Positions 16,716-26,096 of a stretch of DNA of 64,000 bases are shown here, in pieces. Each line of letters opens with the position of its first letter. Position 1 is the stretch's first letter. The translations under genes and the position numbers were made by a program. Source of the DNA: Rhodobacteraceae bacterium UBA6213 (lineage in GTDB: Bacteria > Pseudomonadota > Alphaproteobacteria > Rhodobacterales > Rhodobacteraceae); contig DISJ01000009.1 of assembly GCA_002421605.1 (NCBI GenBank), forward strand, positions 249,130 through 313,129, read 5' to 3'. Under the pieces are notes generated by a model that was not told the origin of the DNA, did no database searches, and saw nothing but the letters and a program-made list of their open reading frames with translations.

Positions 16716-17425
16716 GCCAATGCTGCCTTTTGCACGGCAACCAGCTCGGCCGCGCCAAGCTCTGCCAGATCGAGCAGTTTTCCCATCTCATCGCGCGAAA
16801 AAGTGGCGCCCTCCGCGGACATTTGCACTTCGATCAGCCGCCCGCGCCCGGTCAAAATGAAGTTACCGTCGGTTCCCGCCTCACTGTCTTCTGCATAATC
16901 AAGATCCAGCAGCACCTGTCCCGCGTAAATGCCGCACGACACCGCAACCACATGATCGACCAGCGGATCCGAGGTGATCGCGCCAGTTTTCAGCAGCTTG
17001 TTCACCGCCATCCGCAGCGCGACCCAACCCCCGGTGATCGAGGCGCAGCGCGTGCCGCCATCGGCCTGAATCACGTCGCAGTCGATCACGATCTGCCGTT
17101 CCCCCAGCGCCGCGCGGTCCACACCGGCGCGCAGTGCTCTTCCGATAAGACGTTGAATTTCTTGTGTTCTTCCGGTTTGTTTGCCCGCAGCCGCCTCGCG
17201 CCGGTTGCGCGTATTAGTCGCGCGCGGCAGCATGCCGTATTCCGCAGTTACCCAGCCAAGCCCCGAACCCTTCAGAAACTGCGGCGCCTTGTCTTCAATT
17301 GTTGCAGAGCACAGCACATGCGTGCCGCCCGCCTTGATCAGGCACGAGCCCTCGGCGTGTCGCATGACGCCCGTCTCGATCGTGATCGCGCGCATTTCAT
17401 TCAGATTTCGACCAGAGGGGCGCAT
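16712..17425 (-). CDS. rph: Ribonuclease PH
   Basis: The 237-residue protein has the family segments RPSGRNLNEMRAITIETGV at the start, GWVTAEYGMLPRAT and CDVIQADGGTRCASITGG. It is a phosphorolytic 3'-5' exoribonuclease that trims tRNA precursors. The pairing with rdgB (4-bp overlap) is widespread in alphaproteobacteria. It is divergent from hrcA with a 107-bp gap. Confidence 0.95.
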   Translation of the reverse strand: MRPSGRNLNEMRAITIETGVMRHAEGSCLIKAGGTHVLCSATIEDKAPQFLKGSGLGWVTAEYGMLPRATNTRNRREAAAGKQTGRTQEIQRLIGRALRAGVDRAALGERQIVIDCDVIQADGGTRCASITGGWVALRMAVNKLLKTGAITSDPLVDHVVAVSCGIYAGQVLLDLDYAEDSEAGTDGNFILTGRGRLIEVQMSAEGATFSRDEMGKLLDLAELGAAELVAVQKAALA

Positions 17426-17532
17426 AAAGGGTCCTTTCCCGCTTTTGGCCAGTTACAGCCGCGCTGCTACGCGATGCAACCCCGATTGACGTGTCGGCGC
17501 ACTGCACTTACCTCGGTTTGAAGGAGTAAGAA

Positions 17533-18597
17533 ATGTCTGACGCGAGCCGCCGCCTGTCTGAAATGAATGAGCGCTCGCGCGAGGTGTTTCGCCGCGTTGT
17601 TGAAGGCTATCTCGACACCGGCGACCCTGTTGGCTCGCGCACGCTTAGTCGCACGATGAGCGAGCGCGTCTCGGCGGCAACTGTCCGCAATGTTATGCAA
17701 GACCTCGAATACATGGGCCTGCTTGACAGTCCGCATGTTTCGGCCGGGCGAATACCCACGCAAGCGGGCCTGCGGATCTTTGTTGACGGGCTGATGGAAG
17801 TATCGCAGGTCGCCGCTGCCGATCGTGAAATGATCGACGCAACGCTTGGCGGCAACCAACCCGAGGTCGCTTCGGCGCTCGACAAGATTGGGGCCGCACT
17901 TTCAGCAATCACCCGCAGCGCCAGTCTGGTACTGACACCCAAGCACGAAGCGCCCATTCGCCATATCGAGTTTGTCAGTTTGGCTGCAGACCGCGCGCTG
18001 GTCGTGTTGGTTTTTGCTGACGGCATGGTGGAAAACCGCGTTTTTACGCCGCCGCTTGGGCAAACGCCCTCGTCCATGCGCGAGGCCGCGAACTTTCTGA
18101 ACGCGTTGGTAGAGGGGCGCACTCTTAGCGAGCTTCGCCTGCATGTCACGCGCGAAATCGCCGAACGGCGGCAGGAACTCGACAGTCTCGCCCGCGAACT
18201 TGCCGAAAGCGGACTCGCGCTGTGGGAGAACGCTGGCGAGCCGCAGGAACGGCTAATCGTGCGCGGTCGCGCCAATCTGATCGACAGCGAGGTTGCCGAT
18301 TTGGACCGGGTGCGCTCGCTTTTCGACGATCTCGAGCGAAAGCGTGACATTGCCGAATTCCTCGATCTGACCGAGGGCGGCGCAGGTGTGCGCATTTTTA
18401 TTGGCTCGGAGAACAAGCTTTTCTCTCTTTCGGGTTCCTCTCTGGTGGTGTCTCCCTATATGAACGCTGACCGGAAGATTATCGGTGCAGTGGGCGTGAT
18501 CGGACCAACGCGCCTCAACTACGCGCGAATCGTTCCGATCGTTGATTATACGGCGCAGCTGGTCGGGCGCGTGCTGTCGGGCCAGGGCAAGGGGTAA
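17533..18597 (+). CDS. hrcA: Heat-inducible transcription repressor HrcA
   Basis: The 354-residue protein starts with a winged-helix domain (EMNERSREVFRRVVEGYLDTGDP-like segment; TVRNVMQDLEYMGLL then SPHVSAGRIPT) and continues into the HrcA GAF-like domain. HrcA represses groESL by binding CIRCE operators. A strong AAGGAG lies 6 nt before ATG 17533. No CIRCE inverted repeat is visible in its own upstream region. grpE follows after 4 bp. Confidence 0.94.
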   Translation: MSDASRRLSEMNERSREVFRRVVEGYLDTGDPVGSRTLSRTMSERVSAATVRNVMQDLEYMGLLDSPHVSAGRIPTQAGLRIFVDGLMEVSQVAAADREMIDATLGGNQPEVASALDKIGAALSAITRSASLVLTPKHEAPIRHIEFVSLAADRALVVLVFADGMVENRVFTPPLGQTPSSMREAANFLNALVEGRTLSELRLHVTREIAERRQELDSLARELAESGLALWENAGEPQERLIVRGRANLIDSEVADLDRVRSLFDDLERKRDIAEFLDLTEGGAGVRIFIGSENKLFSLSGSSLVVSPYMNADRKIIGAVGVIGPTRLNYARIVPIVDYTAQLVGRVLSGQGKG

Positions 18598-18601
18598 GAG
18601 C

Positions 18602-19141
18602 ATGACTGATATGAAGAAAGACGAAATTGCCGAAGATCAAGCGCAGATGGACTCCGGTCTGGATGATGCGCTGGGGGAAATAGTGGCGCTTCGCGCCGAG
18701 CGCGACGATATGCGCGACCGTTTCATCCGCGCCCTTGCCGATGCTGAAAACATGCGCAAGCGCGCCGAGCGTGACCGCCGCGAGGCCGAACAATACGGCG
18801 GCACCAAGCTCGCGCGCGATCTCTTGCCGATTTATGACGCGCTGCGCCGTGCTCTTGATGCGGCCGGCGAAGAACAACAAAGCGCCGCTGCCGCGCTGAT
18901 TGAAGGGGTGGAATTGACCCTGCGCGAGCTGCTCAACGTATTCGCCAAGCACGGCATGCAGCTGATTCAGCCACAAAACGGCGATACCTTCGATCCCGCG
19001 CAGCATCAGGCGATGTTCGAGGCACCGCTGCCCGGCACCAAGGCAGGTGACATCATCGAGGTGATGACCGAGGGTTTCATGTTGCACGACCGTTTGCTGC
19101 GCCCGGCGCAGGTGGGCGTATCGTCAACGCCAAAGTCTTAA
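18602..19141 (+). CDS. grpE: Nucleotide exchange factor GrpE
   Basis: The 179-residue protein has an N-terminal coiled coil (ALRAERDDMRDRFIRALADAEN) and the C-terminal beta domain with FDPAQHQAMFEAP and VMTEGFMLHDRLLRPAQV. It releases ADP from DnaK. The start 18602 (MTDMKKDEIAED) follows hrcA by 4 bp; an earlier in-frame start at 18542 would lie inside hrcA. hrcA-grpE is a classic stress pair. Confidence 0.94.
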   Translation: MTDMKKDEIAEDQAQMDSGLDDALGEIVALRAERDDMRDRFIRALADAENMRKRAERDRREAEQYGGTKLARDLLPIYDALRRALDAAGEEQQSAAAALIEGVELTLRELLNVFAKHGMQLIQPQNGDTFDPAQHQAMFEAPLPGTKAGDIIEVMTEGFMLHDRLLRPAQVGVSSTPKS

Positions 19142-19147
19142 ACGACC

Positions 19148-21784
19148 CTATTTCTGCGCAATTGCCTTGAGTTCGTACATCAACGCGAGCGCCTCGCGCG
19201 GTGAAAGCTCGTCGGGGTGCAGCGCGGTAAGGCGCTCTTGCAGCTTGCTTTCGGGTTTGCGCGCGGGTGGTGGTGGCGCTGCACGAAACAGCGGCAGATC
19301 GTCGATCATCGCGCGCTGCCGTGCCGCACCTTCGCGCTCGCCTGACTCAAGCGCCTCCAGCACTACGCGTGCGCGCTCGATCACCGCCTGCGGTAGCCCG
19401 GCCAGCCGGGCGACTTGCACGCCATAGCTGCGGTCGGCGGCACCGCGCTTGACCTCGTGCAGAAAGACCAGTTCGCCCTGCCATTCGCGCGCGGTGACAT
19501 TGGCATTTTCTACACCCGCCAGCTTGGCAGAAAGTGCTGCCATTTCATGGTAGTGCGTGGCAAAAAGCGCGCGACAGCGGTTAACGTCGTGCAGATGTTC
19601 CAGCACAGCCCAAGCAATCGACAGCCCGTCATAGGTGGCCGTGCCGCGCCCGATTTCATCGAGAATCACCAGCGCGCGGTCGTCCGCCTGGTTCAAGATC
19701 GCCGCGGTTTCGACCATCTCGACCATAAAGGTCGAGCGCCCTCGGGCAAGATCGTCGGCGGCACCGACCCGGCTGAACAGTTGGCTGACCAGCCCGATCC
19801 GCGCTCTTTTTGCGGGCACAAAACTGCCCGCCTGCGCCAATAGCGCAATCAGCGCGTTTTGTCGCAGAAAGGTTGATTTACCTGCCATATTCGGCCCGGT
19901 CAGCAGCCAGATAGCCGGGGTTTGACCTTCGGTCAGCGCGCAGTCGTTGGCCACAAATGCCTCGCCCGTGCGCCGCAGCGCCGCCTCGACCACCGGGTGT
20001 CGGCCGCCGGCCACATCGAAGGCGCGGCTTTCATCCAGCACCGGCTGCACCCAGTCCTCGGCGGCGGCAAGGTCTGCAAAGGCAGCGGCAAGGTCGATTT
20101 CTGCCAACGCCCGCGCGGCTAATGCAATTGGCCCCGCCTGCTCCAGAATGGCCGCACTCAGGCTGGAATAGATACGTTTTTCGATGTCGAGCGCGTGGTT
20201 CCCGGCGTTCAGAATACGCGTTTCCAGCGCACTCAGTTCAACCGTGGTAAAGCGCACCTGCCCGGCCGTGGTCTGGCGGTGAATGAATATCTCGCTCAGC
20301 GGTGGCGCCAGCATCCGTTCAGCATGGCTTGAGGGGGTTTCTACAAAATAGCCCAGCACGTTGTTGTGCTTGATCTTCAGGCTGCCAATTCCAGCCTGCT
20401 GCGCCAGTTCTGCTTGCATCGCCGCGATCACCGCGCGCCCCTCGTCGCGCAGGCGCCGGGTTTCGTCGAGCTCTGCATCAAAGCCCGCTGAAACAAAGCC
20501 GCCGTCGCGTGCCAACAGCGGGGGTTCAGCAACGATTGCGCGGGCTAGCAGCGCCAGCAACGCATCGTGCCCCACTAGCGCGCCTGCGGCCTCGGCCAAT
20601 TGGGGCGGCGCGGCGCTATCAGCTAGCAGCGTTGCTATCTGCCCGGCCTGTCGCAAACCGTTGCGAATGGCGGCCATATCGCGCGGGCCGCCTCGATCAA
20701 GCGCCAGCCGTGAAATGGCACGGTCAAGGTCTGGGCAAAGTCGCAAGGCGGCGCGCAAATCATCGCGAAAGCGGCTCTCTGCCAGTAAAAAGCGCACTGC
20801 GTCATGCCTGCGGGCTATCTCGGCTAGGTTGCGCGACGGGGCAGCGATACGCCGTTCCATCAGCCGCCCGCCCGCCGCCGTAACGCTGCGGTCGATCACC
20901 GCCAGAAGCGAGCCTTCACGGCCACCCGAAAGCGCCTGCGTCAGTTCCAGGTTGCGCCGAGTTGCGGCGTCGATCTGCATGGCGCTATTGGCGTCTTCGC
21001 GCAGTGGCGCGTGCAACAGCGGCAGCTTGCCGCGCTGGGTCAGCTCCAGATAGTCGGCAATCGCCCCCATCGCTGCCATCTCGGCACGCCCGAAGCTGCC
21101 GAAAGCATCCAGTGTGCGCACAGAAAATAGCGCGCAAAGCCGCTTTTCCGCGCTTTGGCTGTCAAAGCTCGCGCGCGTCAGCGGCGTCAGTGCGGCGCGC
21201 GATTCAGAGACTAAAGCTGCCAAATCGGCCTGCCGCGCTTCGCTGACCAGAACCTCGCGGGGCGCCAACCGCGCCAGCTCAGGCGCCAACCGGACCAGCG
21301 GGCAGGGCATCACCCGAAACTCGCCGGTCGAAATATCGACCCAAGCCAGCGCCGCCTCATCACGCACCTCGGCCCAAGCGGCCAGAAAGTTGTGCCGGCG
21401 TGCTTCAAGCAGGCTCTCTTCGGTCAACGTGCCCGGCGTGACCAACCGCACCACCTGCCGCGCAACAACCGATTTGGCCCCGCGCTTGCGGGCTTTGGCC
21501 GGGTTTTCCATCTGCTCGGCAATCGCCACGCGAAACCCTTTGCGGATCAGCGTCAGCAGATAGCCCTCGGAGGCATGCACCGGAACGCCGCACATCTGGA
21601 TGTCTTTGCCAAGGTGCTGGCCGCGTTTGGTGAGCGCTATGTCAAGCGCCGCCGAAGCTGCGACCGCATCCTCGAAGAACATCTCGAAAAAATCGCCCAT
21701 ACGATAAAACAGCAGGGCACCGGGGTTTGCCGCCTTGATTTCAAGGTATTGCGCCATCATTGGCGTGACTGCATCGCTGCTCAT
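19148..21784 (-). CDS. mutS: DNA mismatch repair ATPase MutS
   Basis: The 878-residue protein has the mismatch-binding motif GDFFEMFFEDA (F32-x-E34), the connector and lever domains, Walker A GPNMAGKSTFLRQ (about 630-642), the Walker B region LVILDEIGRGTATYDG, and the C-terminal helix-turn-helix. It recognises base mismatches and recruits MutL. I start at MSSDAVTPMMAQYL (21784), the usual N-terminus; a longer version from 21904 has 40 unconserved residues. It ends 6 bp from the convergent grpE. Confidence 0.94.
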   Translation of the reverse strand: MSSDAVTPMMAQYLEIKAANPGALLFYRMGDFFEMFFEDAVAASAALDIALTKRGQHLGKDIQMCGVPVHASEGYLLTLIRKGFRVAIAEQMENPAKARKRGAKSVVARQVVRLVTPGTLTEESLLEARRHNFLAAWAEVRDEAALAWVDISTGEFRVMPCPLVRLAPELARLAPREVLVSEARQADLAALVSESRAALTPLTRASFDSQSAEKRLCALFSVRTLDAFGSFGRAEMAAMGAIADYLELTQRGKLPLLHAPLREDANSAMQIDAATRRNLELTQALSGGREGSLLAVIDRSVTAAGGRLMERRIAAPSRNLAEIARRHDAVRFLLAESRFRDDLRAALRLCPDLDRAISRLALDRGGPRDMAAIRNGLRQAGQIATLLADSAAPPQLAEAAGALVGHDALLALLARAIVAEPPLLARDGGFVSAGFDAELDETRRLRDEGRAVIAAMQAELAQQAGIGSLKIKHNNVLGYFVETPSSHAERMLAPPLSEIFIHRQTTAGQVRFTTVELSALETRILNAGNHALDIEKRIYSSLSAAILEQAGPIALAARALAEIDLAAAFADLAAAEDWVQPVLDESRAFDVAGGRHPVVEAALRRTGEAFVANDCALTEGQTPAIWLLTGPNMAGKSTFLRQNALIALLAQAGSFVPAKRARIGLVSQLFSRVGAADDLARGRSTFMVEMVETAAILNQADDRALVILDEIGRGTATYDGLSIAWAVLEHLHDVNRCRALFATHYHEMAALSAKLAGVENANVTAREWQGELVFLHEVKRGAADRSYGVQVARLAGLPQAVIERARVVLEALESGEREGAARQRAMIDDLPLFRAAPPPPARKPESKLQERLTALHPDELSPREALALMYELKAIAQK

Positions 21785-22121
21785 CTTCGGCCTTGTTTTC
21801 CCCACACCTGCTCTTTCTAGTGGCGCCAAGGGCGAAAGCAAACCGATCCGAACAAGGCCATGCAGAAATCGCCCTTTGGGGCACAAGCTGGCGCGATTTA
21901 TCACCGGCTAGAGGACTTGCGAACAGGGCATTCTGCGCACGTGATTTGGGGCGGCTTTTGGCCGCGAAGCGGCGCGGCTCCTGCCATTCTGGCTGGCTGC
22001 GGCAATAAAGCCGGTGGTTTTGGCCCTCACCGCGCACAAAGTGGCGGTTTGCCCCGCGCAGCGAGGTTGAGGCAGGGCAGAAGCGGGCGTATGCAGCGTT
22101 GAACGTATGAGGAGTCGCGTC
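21785..22121. other. Intergenic region between mutS and maeB (337 bp)
   Basis: I see no gene, RNA gene or strong repeat here. Both flanking genes are transcribed outward from it, so it must hold two promoters. The only recognisable signal is a sigma70-like pair near the maeB end, listed separately. Confidence 0.6.
22067..22095 (+). promoter_or_regulatory. Candidate sigma70 promoter for maeB
   Basis: TTGAGG (22067-22072) and TATGCA (22090-22095) are separated by 17 bp. Transcription would start about 20 nt before the maeB ATG. This is a match by eye only. Confidence 0.38.
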
Positions 22122-24389
22122 ATGTCAAGCAAGCACCGTATCACGCCAGAAGAAGCGCTCGCCTACCACCTCGATCCGCGCCCTGGAAAGTACGAGATTT
22201 CGGCCACCAAGCCGATGCACACGCAACGCGACCTCAGCCTTGCCTACAGCCCCGGTGTTGCGGTGCCGGTTCAGGCAATCGCGGATGACCCCGAAACGGC
22301 CTATGACTATACCGTCAAGGGCAACATGGTCGCCGTAGTAACAAACGGAACCGCCATTTTGGGCATGGGCAACCTTGGCGCGCTGGCCGCCAAGCCAGTA
22401 ATGGAAGGCAAGGCGGTTCTGTTCAAACGCTTTGCCGACGTGAACGCGATCGATATAGAGCTTGATACCGAAGACCCTGAAGAAATCATCTTGGCGGTAA
22501 AACTGATGGCGCCGACTTTCGGCGGCATCAACCTTGAAGACATCAAGGCGCCGGAATGCTTCATCATCGAGCAGCGGCTGAAGGAAATCTGCGACATTCC
22601 GGTGTTTCACGACGACCAGCACGGCACCGCGGTCATCTGCGCGGCCGGGATGATCAACGCGCTCGAAATTACGGGCAAGCGGATCGAAGATTGCAGGATC
22701 GTGCTGAATGGCGCTGGGGCGGCCGGAATTGCCTGCCTAGAGCTGCTCAAGACCATGGGCGCACAACACGACAACTGCATCATGTGCGACACCAAAGGCG
22801 TGATCTATCAGGGTCGCACCGAGGGCATGAATCAATGGAAGTCGGCCCACGCTGCGCGTACTGACGCGCGCACGCTCACCGACGCAATGAATGGCGCCGA
22901 TGTATTCCTTGGCGTTTCTGCCAAGGGCGCGGTTACGCCCGAGATGGTGGCCAGCATGGCCCCGAACCCGGTCATTTTCGCCATGGCGAACCCCGACCCA
23001 GAGATCACCCCTGAAGAGGTGAACGCCGTGCGCAGTGATGCGATCATGGCGACGGGGCGTTCTGACTACCCCAATCAGGTCAACAATGTTCTGGGCTTTC
23101 CCTACCTTTTCCGTGGCGCGCTCGACATTCATGCGCGCGCAATCAACGATGAGATGAAGCTAGCCTGCGCGCGCGCGCTCGCTGGGTTGGCGCGCGAAGA
23201 CGTGCCAGACGAAGTGGCAATGGCCTACGGGCGCAAGCTGAACTTTGGGCGCGATTATATCATTCCCACGCCATTCGACCCGCGGCTGATCTATACGATT
23301 CCGCAGGCGGTGGCGAAAGCGGGCATGGAAACGGGCGTGGCGCGCCGCCCCATCATCGACATGGCAGCGTATGAGCTAAGCTTAAAGACGCGGATGGACC
23401 CGACGGCAGCGATTCTGCAAGGCATCCACAGCCGCGCCAGAGCGGCGCAGGCACGCATGATCTTTGCCGAAGGCGATGACCCGCGTGTGCTGCGCGCGGC
23501 CGTAGCATGGCAGCGGTCCGGTCAGGGCAAAGCGCTGGTTGTTGGTCGCGAATCGGATGTGAAGGCCAAGCTCGAGGCGGTTGGGCTGGGGGATGCGGTA
23601 CGCGAGCTGACCGTGGTGAACTCGGCCAACAGCCGCCACATAGAAACCTACCGCGATTTTATCTATCGTCGCTTGCAACGCAGGGGTGTTGACCGCGAAG
23701 ATGCACACCGCCTTGCCAACCGCGACCGCCACGTTTTTGCGGCCCTTATGCTGGCGCATGGCCACGGCGACGGCATGGTTACAGGTGTTACCCGCAAGGG
23801 CGCGCACGTCATGGCGATGATCAACAACGTCTTCGACGCAAAAGCCTCGGACGGCGCAGTTGGCATCACGGCGGTGCTGAAAAAAGGGCGCATCGTTTTG
23901 ATTGGCGATACTCTGGTGCACGAATGGCCCGACGAACATGACCTTGCCGACATCGCCGAACGCGGCGCGCAAGTGGCGCGCGGGCTGGGGTTGGTGCCGC
24001 GGGTCGCGTTTCTTTCGTTCTCGACCTTCGGCTATCCGGTCAGCGAACGGGCAACGAAAATGTATGAGGCAGCCAAAGTGCTCGACGAACGCCACGTCGA
24101 TTTCGAATACGAAGGCGAAATGACCGTGGATGTTGCGCTCAATACCGAGCAGATGGCCAATTACCCCTTCTGCCGTCTGACCGGCCCAGCCAACGTGCTG
24201 GTGGTTCCGGCACGGCACTCTGCCTCGATCTCGATCAAGCTGATGCAAGAGATGGCGGGCGCAACCGTAATCGGGCCAATTCTGACTGGGGTGGAAAAAC
24301 CCATCCAGATCTGCTCGACCGTCTCAACGGTGAACGACATTCTCAACATGGCGGCGATTGCTGCCTGCAGACTGGGGCAAAACCGCTGA
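22122..24389 (+). CDS. maeB: NADP-dependent malic enzyme with C-terminal phosphotransacetylase-like domain
   Basis: The 755-residue protein has a malic enzyme part (about 1-430; SLAYSPGVAVPV, KRFADVNAIDIELDTEDP, IPVFHDDQHGTAV, VLNGAGAAGIACLELL) and a C-terminal phosphate acetyltransferase-like domain (about 430-755; IFAEGDDPRVLRAA, GLVPRVAFLSFSTFGYP). It converts malate to pyruvate, CO2 and NADPH; the C-terminal domain is regulatory in known MaeB proteins, often sensing acetyl-CoA. ATG 22122 is preceded by TGAGGAG at good spacing. Confidence 0.94.
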   Translation: MSSKHRITPEEALAYHLDPRPGKYEISATKPMHTQRDLSLAYSPGVAVPVQAIADDPETAYDYTVKGNMVAVVTNGTAILGMGNLGALAAKPVMEGKAVLFKRFADVNAIDIELDTEDPEEIILAVKLMAPTFGGINLEDIKAPECFIIEQRLKEICDIPVFHDDQHGTAVICAAGMINALEITGKRIEDCRIVLNGAGAAGIACLELLKTMGAQHDNCIMCDTKGVIYQGRTEGMNQWKSAHAARTDARTLTDAMNGADVFLGVSAKGAVTPEMVASMAPNPVIFAMANPDPEITPEEVNAVRSDAIMATGRSDYPNQVNNVLGFPYLFRGALDIHARAINDEMKLACARALAGLAREDVPDEVAMAYGRKLNFGRDYIIPTPFDPRLIYTIPQAVAKAGMETGVARRPIIDMAAYELSLKTRMDPTAAILQGIHSRARAAQARMIFAEGDDPRVLRAAVAWQRSGQGKALVVGRESDVKAKLEAVGLGDAVRELTVVNSANSRHIETYRDFIYRRLQRRGVDREDAHRLANRDRHVFAALMLAHGHGDGMVTGVTRKGAHVMAMINNVFDAKASDGAVGITAVLKKGRIVLIGDTLVHEWPDEHDLADIAERGAQVARGLGLVPRVAFLSFSTFGYPVSERATKMYEAAKVLDERHVDFEYEGEMTVDVALNTEQMANYPFCRLTGPANVLVVPARHSASISIKLMQEMAGATVIGPILTGVEKPIQICSTVSTVNDILNMAAIAACRLGQNR

Positions 24390-24432
24390 CAGAAGCCAAA
24401 TGGCATTTGCGCGATGAAAAGGGAGTCGGCGT

Positions 24433-25311
24433 GTGACGATCTGGAACCTTGGCTCAATCAACATCGATCACTTTTACCGCCTACCGCACCTGCCCGCGCC
24501 CGGCGAAACGCTGGCGGCTGACAGCTATGCGATGGGTCTTGGCGGCAAGGGCGCGAACCAGTCGGTTGCGGCGGTGCGCGCGGGCGCGCGGGTCTATCAC
24601 ATCGGCGGCGTGGGCCCGGAGGGCTGGGCGCTAGAGCGGTTGCAGAGTTTCGGCGTTGATTGTCGTTATGTCGAGCGGTGCGCAGACGCTGGTGGGCACG
24701 CGATTATTAGCGTCGATAAAGCGGGCGAAAACGCGATCGTGCTTTTTGCCGGAGCGAACCGCGCCTTTGGTTTTGCGGGGGTCGAGGCGGCGCTGCAAAA
24801 GGCGGTGCCGGGCGATACGCTGTTGCTGCAAAACGAAACAGCACATCAGGCACAAGCGGCAGAACTGGCGCGGGCAAAGGGGATGCGAGTGATCTATTCC
24901 GCAGCGCCGTTTGATGTAGAAGCCGTGCGCGCGGTGCTACCGCACATCACGCTGCTGGTGCTGAACGCGGTAGAGGCCGCGCAGCTTTCGCAGGCGCTGG
25001 GGTTAGCGCTTGATAAGCTGTTGGTGCCGCAGGTTCTGGTAACGCGCGGCAGCGACGGTGCCGAATGGCATGATCTGGCAAGCGGAGAAGCGGTGCGGCA
25101 GGCCGCATTCGCGGTGGACGTGGTCGATACCACCGGCGCGGGCGATACCTTTGCGGGTTACTTCGCGGCGGCGCGCGACGCGAGCCAACCGCCAGCCGAG
25201 GCGCTGCGGCTGGCATCTGCCGCGGCGGCGCTTAAGGTTACGCGTTCAGGCACCGCCGATGCCATTCCTGCGCGCGCCGAAGTAGAGGCATTTCTGAAAT
25301 CGAGGGTGTGA
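24433..25311 (+). CDS. PfkB-family carbohydrate kinase (ribokinase-like)
   Basis: The 292-residue protein starts at GTG 24433. It has the two PfkB signatures, GLGGKGANQSVAAVRAGA near residues 36-53 and DTTGAGDTFAGYF near 235-247, with the catalytic Asp in GAGD. The wording is closest to ribokinase, which phosphorylates ribose at O5. No ribose transport genes are adjacent, so the sugar or nucleoside is unproven. Its TGA overlaps the next gene's ATG by one base. Confidence 0.82.
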   Translation: MTIWNLGSINIDHFYRLPHLPAPGETLAADSYAMGLGGKGANQSVAAVRAGARVYHIGGVGPEGWALERLQSFGVDCRYVERCADAGGHAIISVDKAGENAIVLFAGANRAFGFAGVEAALQKAVPGDTLLLQNETAHQAQAAELARAKGMRVIYSAAPFDVEAVRAVLPHITLLVLNAVEAAQLSQALGLALDKLLVPQVLVTRGSDGAEWHDLASGEAVRQAAFAVDVVDTTGAGDTFAGYFAAARDASQPPAEALRLASAAAALKVTRSGTADAIPARAEVEAFLKSRV

Positions 25312-26006
25312 TGGCCTATCTGTTTGACCCCGAGCCGATCCGCACGGCAAAAGTGCAGGGCGAGAGCCTGTTTTACCCCGTGCGGCGGATCTTTTGCGTT
25401 GGGCGAAACTACGCTGAACACGCGCGCGAAATGGGTGGCGAGGTGGACCGCGAGGCACCCTTCTATTTTACCAAATCTGCGCTGGCGCTGACAGAATCCG
25501 GCGCGACCGTCGCCTATCCGCCCGGTACGTCAGATTACCACCACGAGATGGAGTTCGTGATAGCGCTTGGCGCACCCGCGTTCCGCATTGCGCCGGCAGC
25601 AGTGCCGGGGGTGGTACTCGGCTATGCTGCTGGGCTTGATATGACGCGGCGCGATTTGCAAGGTGCGGCAAAGGAAAAGCGGCGCCCTTGGGATACCGGC
25701 AAAGATTTCGAACATTCGGCGGTGATGGGGCCGATCACCCGCGCCGCAGCGTTTGGTGACGTGGGGCCGCAGGCAATCACACTTTCAGTGAACGGCACGC
25801 CCCGGCAGGCGGCGCATTTGGCCGATATGGTCTGGAATGTTGCCGAAATCGTCAGCCATCTTTCAACGCTGTATCACCTTGGGCCGGGCGATCTGATCTA
25901 CACCGGCACCCCCGCCGGGATAGGTGCGGTTGCGCCGGGCGACGTGCTTGAAGGGCGAATCGACGGGTTGGCGCCGGTTCGGTTGACGATCGGCGCACCA
26001 GAATAG
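25311..26006 (+). CDS. Fumarylacetoacetate hydrolase-family protein (fumarylpyruvate hydrolase-like)
   Basis: The 231-residue protein has the FAH fold motifs FCVGRNYAEHAREMG (about 24-38), the metal-binding E-x-E in YHHEMEFVIALG and Asp in GYAAGLDMTRRDLQ, and the C-terminal GDLIYTGTPAGIGAVAPGD. Relatives hydrolyse fumarylpyruvate or decarboxylate/hydrolyse other 2,4-dioxo acids. ATG 25311 overlaps the kinase stop (TGATG); a GTG at 25308 is also possible. The substrate is unknown. Confidence 0.83.
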   Translation: MAYLFDPEPIRTAKVQGESLFYPVRRIFCVGRNYAEHAREMGGEVDREAPFYFTKSALALTESGATVAYPPGTSDYHHEMEFVIALGAPAFRIAPAAVPGVVLGYAAGLDMTRRDLQGAAKEKRRPWDTGKDFEHSAVMGPITRAAAFGDVGPQAITLSVNGTPRQAAHLADMVWNVAEIVSHLSTLYHLGPGDLIYTGTPAGIGAVAPGDVLEGRIDGLAPVRLTIGAPE

Positions 26007-26096
26007 CTGGACGCAGGGCTTCGAAAGTCCTCTAACCGACGCTGGCATTCTTATTCGCGCCCGCTTAGCTTTTGGCAAACAGCCAACGGGGGCATC

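Noticed and set aside
17426..17532. CIRCE operator upstream of hrcA
   Set aside because: No TTAGCACTC-N9-GAGTGCTAA-like inverted repeat is present in the gap.
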